From: Bradysia coprophila
Taxonomy: Eukaryota > Arthropoda > Insecta > Diptera > Sciaridae
Assembly (NCBI RefSeq): GCF_014529535.1
Contig: NW_023503329.1
Span: forward strand, 2,450,130-2,514,129
Reading direction: 5' to 3'
DNA length: 64,000 nucleotides
The translations under genes were made by a program, and so were the position numbers. Positions 24,901 to 36,800 of this stretch are shown piece by piece (the stretch's first letter is position 1; every line of letters begins with the position of its first letter). The notes under the pieces are model-generated. The model saw only the letters and a program-made list of their open reading frames with translations, did no database searches and was not told the origin of the DNA.

Positions 24901-27900
24901 GGTGATTGTACAATGTACATTGTACACAATATAAAAGGTGAGATACGTCTCAGTTGATTCCCATTGTATAAGTGGTTGATACTTCAGATTGCAAGATAAT
25001 AAGAATTCAGTGTTCGGAAAAATGATTGCGCACGCTTTTTCAAATGTTTTTGCATTATTTTCGAAAGTTTAGATTTTTTGTAAATTTATCGGCGCGCCGA
25101 TCGGCGCACCGCCGCCGACTATAAATTTCTCCCGGCGCGCCGCCGCCGATCCCTTACCAGACGGCGCACCGCCGCCGACAATTTTAAGATCGGCGCACAC
25201 CTCTAGTCGCGTATGCGGAAAATAAACTCAATATTCGCTCAGCAATGGTGACTACATTGGGATACTGACATTAAGGAACCGTTTCTGTTATCACATTTTT
25301 TTTTATTGTCGTAAGCAACGTTCCCAGCCAGTGAGCAAGTGTGTTGATCGAAATTTTGCTGAGTTTCAGTTTCCGATGAAAATGAAAAAAACTTTTTTTT
25401 CCATTGCATTGAATTGAAATTTTTGTTTTATTCAACTTTCCTCATTATCATTGCTTCGGCATGTAACCAATAAATTTTATGTTACGTGAAAGTCCACAGA
25501 GAGTGCTGTGGATCTACACTTGAAGGAATATATTTAGAACCAGTCTGCATTGAATTATGGTCATGATTTCCAAATTCTGTTAGAGGAGACAAGGGAAAAT
25601 GATTAATTCAATGCACCTCCACTGCTTCCTGGAGAAATCTGAATCTGAATGTTCAACCTACATTCCGAGTATACCTTTTTAATTGTCAAGCCCAATAGTT
25701 GAGGCTTCAAATATATTTTTTTTTTAATAATTCGGCTCTGCGAATATTTTTTTTTACTCGATTCACACCGCCATCTGTAAAGTTAGATATTGTGTATTGT
25801 GTCGAATCAACACCTGTTTTTCCAAAGCTGACATGCTTGAGAAGAACCAAAGAAATTTTTGATTGAAGTGAATTAATGATAACATTGAACAACATTTAAA
25901 AAAAGACTGCCAGTCCCATAGAATCCATAAGGGACGAGACTTTATACAATTCGAAAACTTTTCCAAATAATTTGCAATTCTTCTTTGAAAATGTTCAGCC
26001 ACTGAGTGAGATCCTTCAACAGATTTGCCATTTTTTTTAAAGTTTGACAATGGTCTGTGTTCTTGCTCCAAGTAAACTTAGCCGACAAAATAACAAATCT
26101 ACTAGTAATCTGTCGATCTGCATTTTCGTCTTTAATGAACATCAAAAATGTTCGCAAGTCAGTACACTATACATAAAACACTCCATTTTCAGATGTCCAC
26201 CGTGGAAAGTCTACGGGACGCACTGCTAGCACAATTCGGAAACATAAACATTTTTGTGAAACTTTTGAAATTCGGCGGTACGAAATTAAAAATGTTTCGC
26301 TGCTTCTCGGTGCTGTCATCCGGTGGCCGGCCAATAACAAACGAACTAGTCAATCAGTACAATGAACAGTGCGATTTTATGACACTCTATCACCATCAAC
26401 AGACTATACCGTATGACGAGGAATCGGCTGTATGCATCGAAAATGGATTACGAGTTGGTACATTTCTAGCGGAAGCCGGTTGGCTACAGGAGAGTCTGGT
26501 TGTCTTGGATCGTGTACTAAGTATCTTGAATAAGTTAGATACCGATAAGTTAGAGACATACGAAATACTTTTAATCAAATTAGACTGTTTACAGAGGTGC
26601 GTATACCGTAATGCGTGCACGCATGCAAATTTGATCAGAAAATAATTGTTCGCTCATTTTCGTTTTATCGTTAGACTTCTACACGCACAAGCTGGCATTT
26701 GTTGTTTCAAAAAGGCCAATGTAACATGCGCTCTTGCTGAGCAAATTATCAAGAAAATTGGAGAAGATAAGATTCCTGACAATTTAATGGCTAGTTTATA
26801 CACCAAAGTATCCGTGCTACACTACAGTAGGAGTGACTATAATCAAAGTTACGAGTGGAGTATTAAAGCGTTAAAACATTGTTTTCAGCGCACACCACAC
26901 ACGTAAGTAAAATTTTATTGTTTTCCTTTTTATTGAGTTGTGGTCTTGTTGGTAGTCACATTGAATCTTTTCGGCGCACAGGCCGGACTAGCTACCAAAA
27001 GACCCTTCGGGAAAATCGGAATAAGGTCCGTAAAATTCGAAAAAGGCTCATTTTTCATGTAACAATTGAAAAGACCCTTCGGAATAGCCCGAACTCCCAG
27101 TATGACCAGTCCGGTACAGCAATCTGCTCTGTCCACTGTTTGAAGTTAAACCAAAATATGCCTTGAAGATACCAGAATTGGTGGGTTTGTTGCTTGCTTG
27201 TTTGTTTAACTGTTCTGAAGCCTTAATGATGTCTAAACAAAGTCCAGCGACATGCGTCGAACATCGAACAGTTTGACTAACAAAATTACTCTGAGTGGGT
27301 GTGAAAAACGAATTCTTTCGTTCTAGAAATCTCCCGCACCTCTTTGTCACGTAAGTCTAAGTGAATCTACTTTGATTTAGCTAAAAACTTCTTGAGAATT
27401 CTTCTGAAATTCAAACTACTGCTGAACGAATCGACCATAAAATAGGTGGAGTTTAGGTAAACTTAGTAATACAACCTGACTTGACCTTGACCTGAAATTT
27501 ACATACTACCATGGGATCTACAGTGCCTCCTTTTTCATGTGCGAAAAAAGATGAATTGCCCATGGAAAAATTTGGCGCCCATTTAAACATTTCTCCTGAC
27601 GCCAAAACTGTGAACTTATCAGGTTTCAGATTAATTCAGATCAGGTGAAAACATGTTCCAAAAACAGATTGGGTTGGTGGAAATGCCCCGGATAATAGAA
27701 TCAATTGAAAGTCGATCCCATTTAAGCAATTAATCAGTCAGCCTAATCGGAAATTCTATTTCTTCCATCCCTTCAGCATTACGATCGATGTATTCAGACA
27801 AGCTGCCAAGTCCTGTGTGCTCAAACGATATTTCAGTAAAGCGCATTTACTGATCCAAGAAGCAGTACGAACCGCCAGGTAAAATTGCACATCACTTTTA

Positions 27901-29844
27901 CACGGTGAATGGAATTATTCAATTGTTTCTAATTACTGTCGCAGGATTCATTTAGGGAAGGACGATTCGAAATATGCGGACGCTTTACTGGACTTTGGTT
28001 TCTATTTATTGAATGTAGACTCAATCGTTCAAAGCGTCGATGTGTACAAAGTACGTAATGACTGATGATTATTCACAGATAATTACAATTTCCACGGAAA
28101 TCTTTCCGAGAATCTCTTGCTTTACTTAACAAACCAAATTCCTCCAAACAGGAAGCGCTTGAAATCAAACAATTCATCTTTGGTACACGAAATTTGCACG
28201 TAGCTATTGCGACAGAGGACATGTCCTATGCACTATACGTAAGAGATTACAGTACCGGACGATTTCAAAACGCTCTGGACCATGTGGAAAATTCAATACG
28301 AATTTTAAAGTCAATCGTTCCGTCGAATCACCTAATGTTAGCATCCGCCAAACGTGTCAAGGCGCTGATACTGGAAGAGATCGCATTAGATAATTCAACG
28401 GAGGGTAGTTTGGGTACGTATGAGTTTAAACAGTTTTTTTTTGTCACTTTTGGCCGAATCTTTATCCAATCGTTTATCACGGCAGATGTGCATCCACTAC
28501 TTCTACACGCCGAGGAGTTACATCAATCCGCTTTAGACTTATCGTTGAACGTATTCGGCGAAATGAACGTTCAAACTGCCAAACATTATGGTAATTTAGG
28601 CCGATTATACCAAAGTATGGCCAAGTACTATGTGAGTTTTGCGTCGCGTTTCTTTGTTCGTTTTACAAATTTACGACGAAATTTACTTATTAGGAAGCAG
28701 AAAATATGCACAAACGAGCCATAAAAATTAAAGCGGACATTTTGGGAGAATTTGACTATGAAGTAGGTTTATCAATTGGACACCTTGCGTCACTATACAA
28801 TTACCACATGAAAAATTATCAAGAGGCTGAACGATTGTATTTACGAAGCATTAACATAAGTGAGTTGAACCTGGATCAGATGCTTCCAGATGGATCGGAT
28901 TAATGTTGGATGTGTTGTTCCCTCAATATAGGTCTCCGTTTGTTTGGCGAAACGTATTCTGGTTTAGAATACGATTACCGTGGACTGTGTTACGTGTACG
29001 AACACTTAAATGATACCGAAAAGTATTTGGAGTACGCACTTATTCTGGACACATGGAAACAACTGAAGGAAGATCAGAATCGTGTAAATGTATGTGTTGG
29101 TCATGTTTAGTATTTTTCTCGAACAGATTTTTTTCGAAGTGAACGAGTTCGCAAAAAGTGGCCATAATTCTAGATGTGTATGACAATCTCTGCAGTTTGT
29201 TTCGGGCTCTGACCTTACAGTTCCGATTCTCCACTGTGTAGTGTATAGCATGATAGTTTCGGTCACTCTTTGAAATTAAAATGTTTCGAACAGTAAAGCC
29301 AATCGTGTCGTGAACAATCTCTGTAACACTCAGAAATTTAATCAAAAATCGAATCGCTGTCGAAATTGACTCCTTGGAGTGATTTCTTGAAAAACAAAGC
29401 GAATGGTTGCAGGTTCGACCGAGGCAAAAAATTCATAAAATCACTTCTTAACTTAAACAGTTGTGGCTCCTAGTGCAGACCGCGTACCAGATTCAAAAAT
29501 GCACCAATGGATAATTACAGTTCTGAGTTATCCATAGACACCTTAGTCGACCTAACCCATGGTCAGGACTTGGAACATACTATAAGCACTTGCACTGGTC
29601 ACTTAAAAATGATTTTAGCAATTGAAATGGGGGACAATTAGTATTCACAATGCAATGTTAATTATGATAATCTTTCTGTCTGATGCGCAACAAACAACTA
29701 TTAATGAACTCCACACTAACCAAAACAGAGAGTAATAGCGAAGAATAAAATTCTTTCCAGAAAATCTCATACGAATCGAAAGTGGACTCAACCATCGATG
29801 ACATAACGAAGCAGTTTTTCAATATTGGAAAAGACGTGATATAA
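21991..29844 (+). CDS. APPBP2-like TPR protein (amyloid protein-binding protein 2), complete, ten exons
   Basis: Exons 21991-22137, 26193-26596, 26675-26902, 27777-27878, 27945-28050, 28152-28413, 28486-28631, 28694-28859, 28932-29089 and 29761-29844 join to 1803 nt (600 aa); human APPBP2 has 585. Strong family stretches are LLDFGFYLLNVDSIVQSV, LASAKRVKALILEEIALD, NVQTAKHYGNLGRLYQSM and SIGHLASLYNY; these lie in the C-terminal TPR array. The N terminus is more diverged but keeps the LP..VL.DIF segment. APPBP2 (PAT1) binds microtubules and the basolateral sorting signal of amyloid precursor protein, and is a substrate receptor of CRL2 ubiquitin ligases. Reading past 29089 gives a stop after seven codons. 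I prefer splicing to 29761 because that exon is phase-matched, preceded by a good pyrimidine tract and AG, and encodes a tail (IDDITKQFFNIGKDV) like the human C terminus. Confidence 0.94.
23173..23360. mobile_element. Inverted-repeat element (MITE) in APPBP2 intron 1
   Basis: A 188-bp unit with imperfect terminal inverted repeats of about 30 bp, the outer part reading GTAATGGG(G/A)ACGG and continuing through GTTA(T/C)TGGTGCAG. Internal inverted words (ATATCGAAGG against CCTTTGATAT) extend the hairpin. No clear target-site duplication, so the superfamily is unknown. Confidence 0.6.
23677..25205. mobile_element. hAT-type non-autonomous element with CpG-rich subterminal repeats
   Basis: Ends are perfect 11-bp inverted repeats TAGAGGTGTGC, flanked by an exact 8-bp duplication GTCGCGTA (23669-23676 and 25206-25213): the hAT signature. 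Inside both ends are clusters of GC-rich words built from GGCGCGCC and CCGCCGCCG (23690-23800 and 25085-25195), sharply different from the AT-rich surroundings. Subterminal repeats of this sort are the usual transposase-binding arrays of hAT elements. The 1.3 kb between them has no transposase-like frame, so the copy is non-autonomous. It shares the TAG.GGTGTGC end with the element at 3647-4372. The intact duplication suggests fairly recent insertion. Confidence 0.9.
24725..24855. mobile_element. Small palindromic element nested in the hAT-type element
   Basis: 131 bp with 21-bp perfect terminal inverted repeats beginning TGAGTTTGCGTAAATGACA. A further inverted pair (TAAGTTGGAA against TTCCAACTTA) lies inside them. 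It sits within the larger element at 23677-25205. It may be a nested MITE or an intrinsic hairpin of the host element; no clear target duplication settles this. Confidence 0.65.
26903..27776 (+). other. APPBP2 intron 3
   Basis: 874 bp between exons 3 and 4. It contains the word AAAAGACCCTTCGG twice (near 26995 and 27070) and a short inverted pair GGCCGGACT/AGTCCGG around them, perhaps a decayed element. No exon recognised. Confidence 0.6.
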
Positions 29845-30136
29845 AACAATTTCATTTTGTTCGTTCGATAGCCGTGGATGATTCGATATAATATATATTA
29901 TAGCATCTGGGTTTCTGGTCGTGTTGAAATTATTAACTCGTTGTTTGGAACAATCAATTTTTTTTTTTCGTCGCTGAAAATAGCTTTTTCAATTGAATGT
30001 TGACAGTTTTTATGAAAATTTTATTTAAAAATTTTTTGGTCATTAAATTTTAGCTGAAAATTGTTTGAAAAAAGAAATGAAAAGCAGAAAAAAATCATCG
30101 AAAAATTTATGCTTTAAACAAGAAGAATACAAAAAT

Positions 30137-30153
30137 AATAAAGAAATAATAAA
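30137..30153 (+). promoter_or_regulatory. Candidate polyadenylation signals of APPBP2
   Basis: Two AATAAA hexamers (30137-30142 and 30148-30153) about 300 nt downstream of the stop codon. Plausible by position; usage not demonstrable from sequence. Confidence 0.45.
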
Positions 30154-30362
30154 TGTTTCGATTAGCCAAGTGTGTTAAGTAGTGATACTAAGTTAATTGT
30201 TCAACTGTAAATAATTTCCTGAAGACAATTATAAGTTTATGGCTTTTTTGAAAGTGCCCCGAAAACCTGAGTGAAATTTCTAAATCCCTAATGCAAAACC
30301 GATGGTCCAACGATGGTTAGGAAAACTAGAATTACCTTGATGTATTAGCCCTCCGTAAGTTT

Positions 30363-30824
30363 TTACATCAGATTGGAACTTCTTGATGCTCGTTCATTCG
30401 GTCTAGCTTGAATGATAGGAGGAGAGTTGGGAATGAACGTTTTTCTTGAGAGTCTGGGGATTTTAATGGGAAAAGAACGTGCAGGAAGGCGTTTCCACAG
30501 TCGAGAAGAAGGCCCTATTTCATCGTGCGAGAGAATCGAGACAAGACAAGAACATGGGGCTTGCCATATTGCATGTGGCAAAATACGAAAAGAAAATTTT
30601 CTTTTAAGGCCAAGAATATTTGCGAAGTCAAACCTAAAATGAACGTGGGGATCTGGATAATCGGTTGAAAACCGGGAAATAAAGTAGATGAATCTAGCAG
30701 CGTGTTTCATATCGTTAAAGCAAAAATCGGCTTTGCCGTAGAAATGCTTCCAACTATTCCATGTAATATTCAAAAGGATAGGAAAGTTCAGGGAAAACTT
30801 GAAACTTATTTTTTTTTTATTCAT
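30363..30824 (-). pseudogene. Unassigned 153-codon frame, possible LINE C-terminal tail
   Basis: An open frame of 153 codons on the minus strand, long for this AT-rich DNA. The segment SSRLWKRLPARSFPIKI near its C terminus resembles the R.WN.LP..FFP signature found after the reverse transcriptase in several insect non-LTR elements, followed by the usual positively charged stretch. The rest is not recognisable. Alternatively it is a chance frame. I would not call it a host gene. Confidence 0.35.
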
Positions 30825-33389
30825 TCAAGTGTCCCGTTCCACAATTTAAATCACAACATATCGCATTTAACTTTGCGTATTACCAAAGCACCGTCGACAG
30901 TGCGTTGGTATTACACGATAGTCTTTCGTTATCGCGCACACAACATTACAATCAACTGTAAACAATTAAACGACCTGTTTCGCTAAGCTTAATGAAAAAT
31001 AAGAAGAGTATCAAATCGATCTTCCTACGACAACTGATGAGAGTGAACTGAAGATCACGGTTTGTTCAAAAACCTCAATCAGAATTTGTTTCTTCTGGCA
31101 TCTTTTTTGTTGAAGGTTAAGATGACCAAAAGAAGGATAGCTCTAGCGAGGGGCGGATAAACTATAAAAACCTGTGTCAACCGAAAAAAAATCTGAGCAA
31201 ATCCTCAAGGACATTTCTGAAAACTAGATTTTCCCTCAAAATCGAGGAAAATCCGCAAAAAACTAAAAGATCTGAGAAAATCCAAGAAAATCCTCATAAC
31301 TTTCAAATTCTTAAAAATCTAATGAAACACAAGATGGTGTCAAATTGAAGATATTGGTGCCGCAAGCAACACACAATTTTGAATTGGAAGGCTCGTTTTT
31401 AGGTCTTCTGTGCTTGACAACCTGTCTCAAGATCTAGGTAATTTGAATTTTTTATGAAAATTTTTTTCTCGAAAGTTACAAATTGCTCTGTCTTCTCTTG
31501 ACAACCCCAGGAAGTTTTCAGTTCTCTTGAACTCAAATTCAACAATTCCAGTTGAGGGAAGAAAAGTGTTGGTTTAATGTCTTCTGTGAATCGACTGCAA
31601 TCTCACTTCAAATTTCTCATTATACAAGGGACTTTATTTCGAAAGGCTGAAACTTCTTAAGGACACAAATCATTTCTGGAGTAGTTCCTCTTTAATAAAC
31701 TAATTAGAAGAAGATCAGCAACTACCAGAAATCCGACAATTTCATATTACATCGGCCAGCAAAACGAGTAGCTGCACGAATGAGAAATGTAAGAGAAACG
31801 TTAACAGAGTTCGTTTGCAATGAGAACGAAAGCTTCAAAACGAAAAATATTTTCATCAAATCGATTGTGCATGTACATAATGAAACTGCTTCCAATGAAG
31901 CGGCACTTCGTTTCTACAGTACAATGAAATTTCGGAGGTAAGTATTCGTCATTGTTATTCGTCACAGACACCGGCGGATAATTCGAATTCTTTTTGTATA
32001 ATTTCATCAGTTTAGAAATTGTAGGAAGGTCATTTTTCGTTCTAGTCCGTACCCATTCAACAGACCCATTTATGACCTTTATATTTAAAGCGAAAATGGA
32101 GCATTGAATTAATTATAGGCTTCAAAAAGGTTAGTATTATTAGATATTCTATAGGAGTGTTAGTACACATTTAAAAATTGAAAGGAATTCACAAAACAAG
32201 TAAATTCAAATACAAGATGAATTTTCGTAATTCTTTAGTGGAGATTAGTCCACGAAAAAAGGCTCTGGTTGCAGCTCTCATGAGAATACTTTCAATAGTT
32301 TTTGCCTAAAAGTAACACCAGCCAAAAAAACCGCCGAGCAGCCTTAATAAACCCGTACCGACATAAGACATGTAGGTTAAGCCGTAACAATTTGTGTCTC
32401 CTTTACTTATAGGTGGAGACGTATATTCGTTACGATAGATTGAATATATTGGTCCCAGAGTATAGTCTTTTATTCAGAAGATTGTGGAAAGCCGGAAATT
32501 TGACTCGTCGAATTTTATACGAAGTTTATTTCAAGTTCACCCTTTTCAGAGGTAACAAAGATTTCAATACAGCTCGGTGGCCCGAGAAAACGACCACAAA
32601 GGCTCGGATATTTAATTTAATTTCCACCGTACTGATACAGTCCAAACATAATTTTCATTTACGAAGCTAGTAACAATTGAATTCTCCTCAGCTGATCTTT
32701 GTTGCATTGTTAGGTACGATCTGCATAATATCGGTTAGTGCACTTCACTTCACACACACGCATTATATTGAGATAAACAGAAATCATAGAAAAGTTACAA
32801 TGTTAACCAGCTGAAGCAAAACCATCTGTTGCTAGTTATGTAACATCAGATACAATTTATCCAACGAAAAGTGCAAATGAAGTTACTATAATTCTTCCCA
32901 TGGTACACTAATAATTAATGATTAAGTTCTGTACTATCTTGAAAAGTGTCGTAACCTCGGTCATTTTCATGACTGTTTCGACACCCACAAACATCAGAAC
33001 ATTGCTGTTTTATTCCCAAATCAATTTCTAGAAAATTAATTATTAGTCATTAAACGGACGCTCATTTCATAAAGTCAGTTTAACTTGTATCACATTATAT
33101 CACATTACCATGAACGATGATTCATCCTCGACAGAAAACCGGAGAAAAGTATGCAACATTCAACTGTTCCAATGTTTGAACAGTATTTTTGTTCTCTAAA
33201 GAGAACAGTTTCCATGTTGTGATGTCTACGACATTGGGCTTAGGGTGGAGTAACTTTGTACTTTGATTAAAGTTTCTGACGAGAAATATGAGCGGTAAAT
33301 TAAATGTGTGGCCTATTGTTGAAGAAATGATAACTTTGTGAAAATTATGCAACAACGGGGCTTATTATAGAAATAGAGCAAAAACAGTT

Positions 33390-33800
33390 GAGTCTAGCTC
33401 CATGCATAAGAGGCAGATAGGCAAAACTGTTGTTGACTAAGGTAAAGATTTCTCCTAACTCTGAGCAAAGCCAAGTTGAGAGTTCTTGCTGGAGTCCTTA
33501 CAGGACATACGAGGCAAAATTACCACCTGAGAACAAGATAGGTGTGGTTAACGACTCTACCTGTAGAGGAAGCGGCTACGAAGTGTACTAGTTCTTCAAG
33601 TTTGCATGTTGCCGTTAAAGCTTCGTCTTTTTGATTCAATTTTGTTTCGGGAGTCCGTTGATGCCATTTGTTTGTTTTCTTTCACGCGCGATGCTTTGTA
33701 ATGAATTTGTTCAATGTAAAGCAGTAGGATTTGTATCCGCTAATTTTGTTTTGATTTTCCTGTATTTGCTCTTTTAAACGAATAAAGAAACTTAAACCTG
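33390..33800 (+). mobile_element. Decayed LINE 3' end (RNase-H/zinc-knuckle region remnant)
   Basis: Plus-strand translation gives RFLLTLSKAKLRVLAGVLTG, then H and a few more residues, and after a frameshift NKIGVVNDSTCRGSG. This parallels the LSLSKKNIKRITGVLTGH and IGVHNDPHCNKCG stretches of the LINE fragment at 61478-61983. Stops and the frameshift show it is dead. The 3' side ends in ACGAATAAAGAAACTTAAAC (about 33778-33797), like the A-rich tail of a non-LTR element. The 5' limit is uncertain. Confidence 0.65.
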
Positions 33801-36800
33801 CGAACCGGAAACAGCGAGTCACTTTGCATGCACCTGTCCGATCAGGCGATTTTTATATTACACCTGTATAGCAGTTGGAATTAGATTTGCTTGAAGTGCT
33901 GTTTTTCGTACCAGAGACCAACCGTACCCGAAGGAATGGACTGAATGTTGATGAAACAAAACAGGTCCACTACAGGTTTTGCTGGAATTGGTTTTTTTTT
34001 AATTTTTAGTTCTTAACCTGTTACAGACGGCAAGCAAATAGCCAATATTATTATCGGATCTAATACTTCCATCGATCAAAGTATTTTTAATCTGTTGATT
34101 TGAAATCTTGTACTTCAATTTTTTTAACATGGATTTTTACAGTATAAAGGAACATATTACCCAGAGATTGTCATAATTTTTGTCGTCGTTATCGATAACA
34201 AATGAATTGCCGTACCGCTTCTATTTTCCGTAACGGTTTTGGATGTAATTAGGTTAACTAACTTCATCATCCAAAGATTCAGCATTGCTTTACAACGACA
34301 CAATGCTGGTTGTATTATGGGCACGTTCCCGGATAATAAAGGTTTTGAAGAAATTTTCATTCTATAATTGTTATAAAAGCATCAATTATGTTATAAATAA
34401 ATGATCAGATAAGGTTAACTGTTTGTAAATTTCAAAGGTAAAGATATGATATTTGAAAGGATACTAACATACTCAATTGGATGAAGCGTCGAAAAATCTT
34501 TAAAATAGCGTGACGTCATTTGTTAACTGCTCCTTTATTAGTCTACAAGTACTAGATTTAGATGAATGTAAGCGTTGTTGGTCTCAGTTAATGCCGAATC
34601 TAGTACTTCAACGTCTTTGGAGGAGGTAGAACTAGTGTAATTTAAAAAGTTAGAATGTTTCTAACTCTCCAATCTTTCTTATTGGTAACATGCATTATCA
34701 ACTTAACGATATATACGCGCGCATGAAAATTTGTAAACCGAGTAAAATTTAATCCAAGCTCTGAATCGTTTGAAATCGATCCACCCTACGATATACTAAG
34801 ATCTTACACCAGAACAAAACACCACCAAACGAACATTTATCAATAATTTTTTTTTCTTCATTCAAAGTGCAAGTTATTAAATCGGTTATGACTGTGTGAC
34901 CGTGTGTGTGTGTTGCATCTTTTTTCCAATAAACATCATTCACATCATATATATGCGTCTGACTTGTCTGCTGAGAGTTGCATTACCATTTCGGTGAATC
35001 ACACCTTTTAATAAAAGTGGACTAAACTTTTCTGTTTTTGTTTTCGTATATTTTATACGCGCTATATCTTTATAGATAGCGTATATACTACAGACAACAT
35101 ACAGGTATGCATACCTTTTCATTTTCGTTTGAGAATGCGTTGAATATAGAGACGACATATATATAAAAAACGACTGAGTCTGTTTTTAAGTCAAAGATGG
35201 TTTCAGAGCACTCTGCAAGGCTATTTCATCAATTGACGGTTTATATCACGACGATTTTATTGTATTGAGTAAAAATTAAGCATGGAGATGTGACATGATA
35301 GACATTGCATATGGTTATAACAAATGTCGATCTGCTTATACTAGTATCATATATATGAGTGTATGTTCAAAGTCATTAATAAAATCTATAAAATTTTATA
35401 AATTTAAATGAAAAAAAGTTATAAACAAAAAGTACACTCCATATAACACAATAAAAATGTATAAAATGTGAGTGTGCAAGCAAAATAAATAGTTTGTATT
35501 AACCTACAACGAAATGGAGTAAGATAATTTTATGTTTTTGTTATTATTATTTTTTGTATTTAATGCTCAATTGTAAAATGTTTATGCCGCTGGTTGGTAG
35601 TGTGGTGTATTTGCTATCCCCTATATGATTCACAGGTTGTAACAGCATTTGCTTCAGTTTGTCTACCGCGGTCGTGTAGTGAGCATAACATTGATTTTTA
35701 AGAGAAAAAAAACAAACAAATAAGCGAAGACGAGGAGGTTTATTTTCTTTTTAACAATTTTTTTTTTCGAAAAAAATTTAAATAATTCAGACAACGAAAA
35801 GAATTTTTGTTTTTTAGTTTTTATCGTCTCTTACCTTTTCCGATTCATTAAACGGTTTTTCCATTAATACAATAAATTTAAATAAAAAAAACATTCCGTG
35901 CCGTGCTATGCGTTCACTTGTAGTGATTTAACCAAAAAAAAAATCGTTGTTGTTATTTGTTTTCCACTCTGAACTGATTTAGTTTCGGTAAATGAAAACA
36001 ATTATTGTTGGTATTTCTTTTTGGTTTTTAATTTGATTATAATTCGATAGGTGTGTGAAGAATTCGTCTGATTGATTGGGTATTGTGCTATTGAATTTGT
36101 TCAGTTCTTATATGCTCCAACAAAGAGAATTTTAAATTGCAGAGAATACATTCTTCAGCAGGTATGTACCTGATTTAACCATTGTTTTTTTCGTTTTGAA
36201 TAATTTCGTCTTGAATTGTGATCGTTTAAAAATGTTTTTTCTCACCAAGTTTTATCACTCTTTCCCCAGCTTAGAGTTATTACCTACATTACGTTCGGTT
36301 ATGCATCTTTTTTTTACCGGAATTCTTACGCAATTCCAATTTTTACATTACCATCTCTTTAAAGGGAGATTACACAAATGTATGCACAGACAGGAATGTG
36401 GTAAATTGTCGACCTTTTTCTGAGCAAAAGATAGGACATCGATTATGTCTAGTTATGTGTCGTACAAATCTACTTGTAGGTGTTCCTAGGTGTTCCTGCC
36501 TAGGTGTTCGATCGTTACCTATTGCACATTATATTTTTATTTTACATTTGCCTATTAGAACAATTTTTGAAAGATATTCCTAAATTCTAAACTTTTGATT
36601 GCAAACAAAGGAATTGCTAAGTACTGGACAGATCTTGGAAACCAAATTTGTTTAAAAGTATCTCTTATTCTTCTTCGAATGTGTTCCAGTTTCACAAAAT
36701 ATGAGTGAATGCATACCGCCAGAGACTCTTTGTTGTCCCAATTTAACGTTTTAGGAAAATCCCCAAATATAATCAACCAATTTTAAAGTAACATTAGACA

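Larger units (their letters stand above)
22138..26192 (+). other. APPBP2 intron 1 (4.05 kb)
   Basis: By far the longest intron of the gene; the others are 66-874 bp. It carries an inverted-repeat element (23173-23360), a 1.5 kb hAT-type element (23677-25205) and a smaller palindrome nested in the latter. Outside these no coding exon was recognised. Confidence 0.85.

Noticed and set aside
29401-29440. GGTTCGACC word as a possible tRNA T-loop
   Set aside because: No matching acceptor stem, anticodon arm or D-arm around it. No tRNA or rRNA was found anywhere in the window.
32413-32670. 85-codon plus-strand frame
   Set aside because: No recognisable motif, no plausible neighbours by splicing, typical of chance in this composition.
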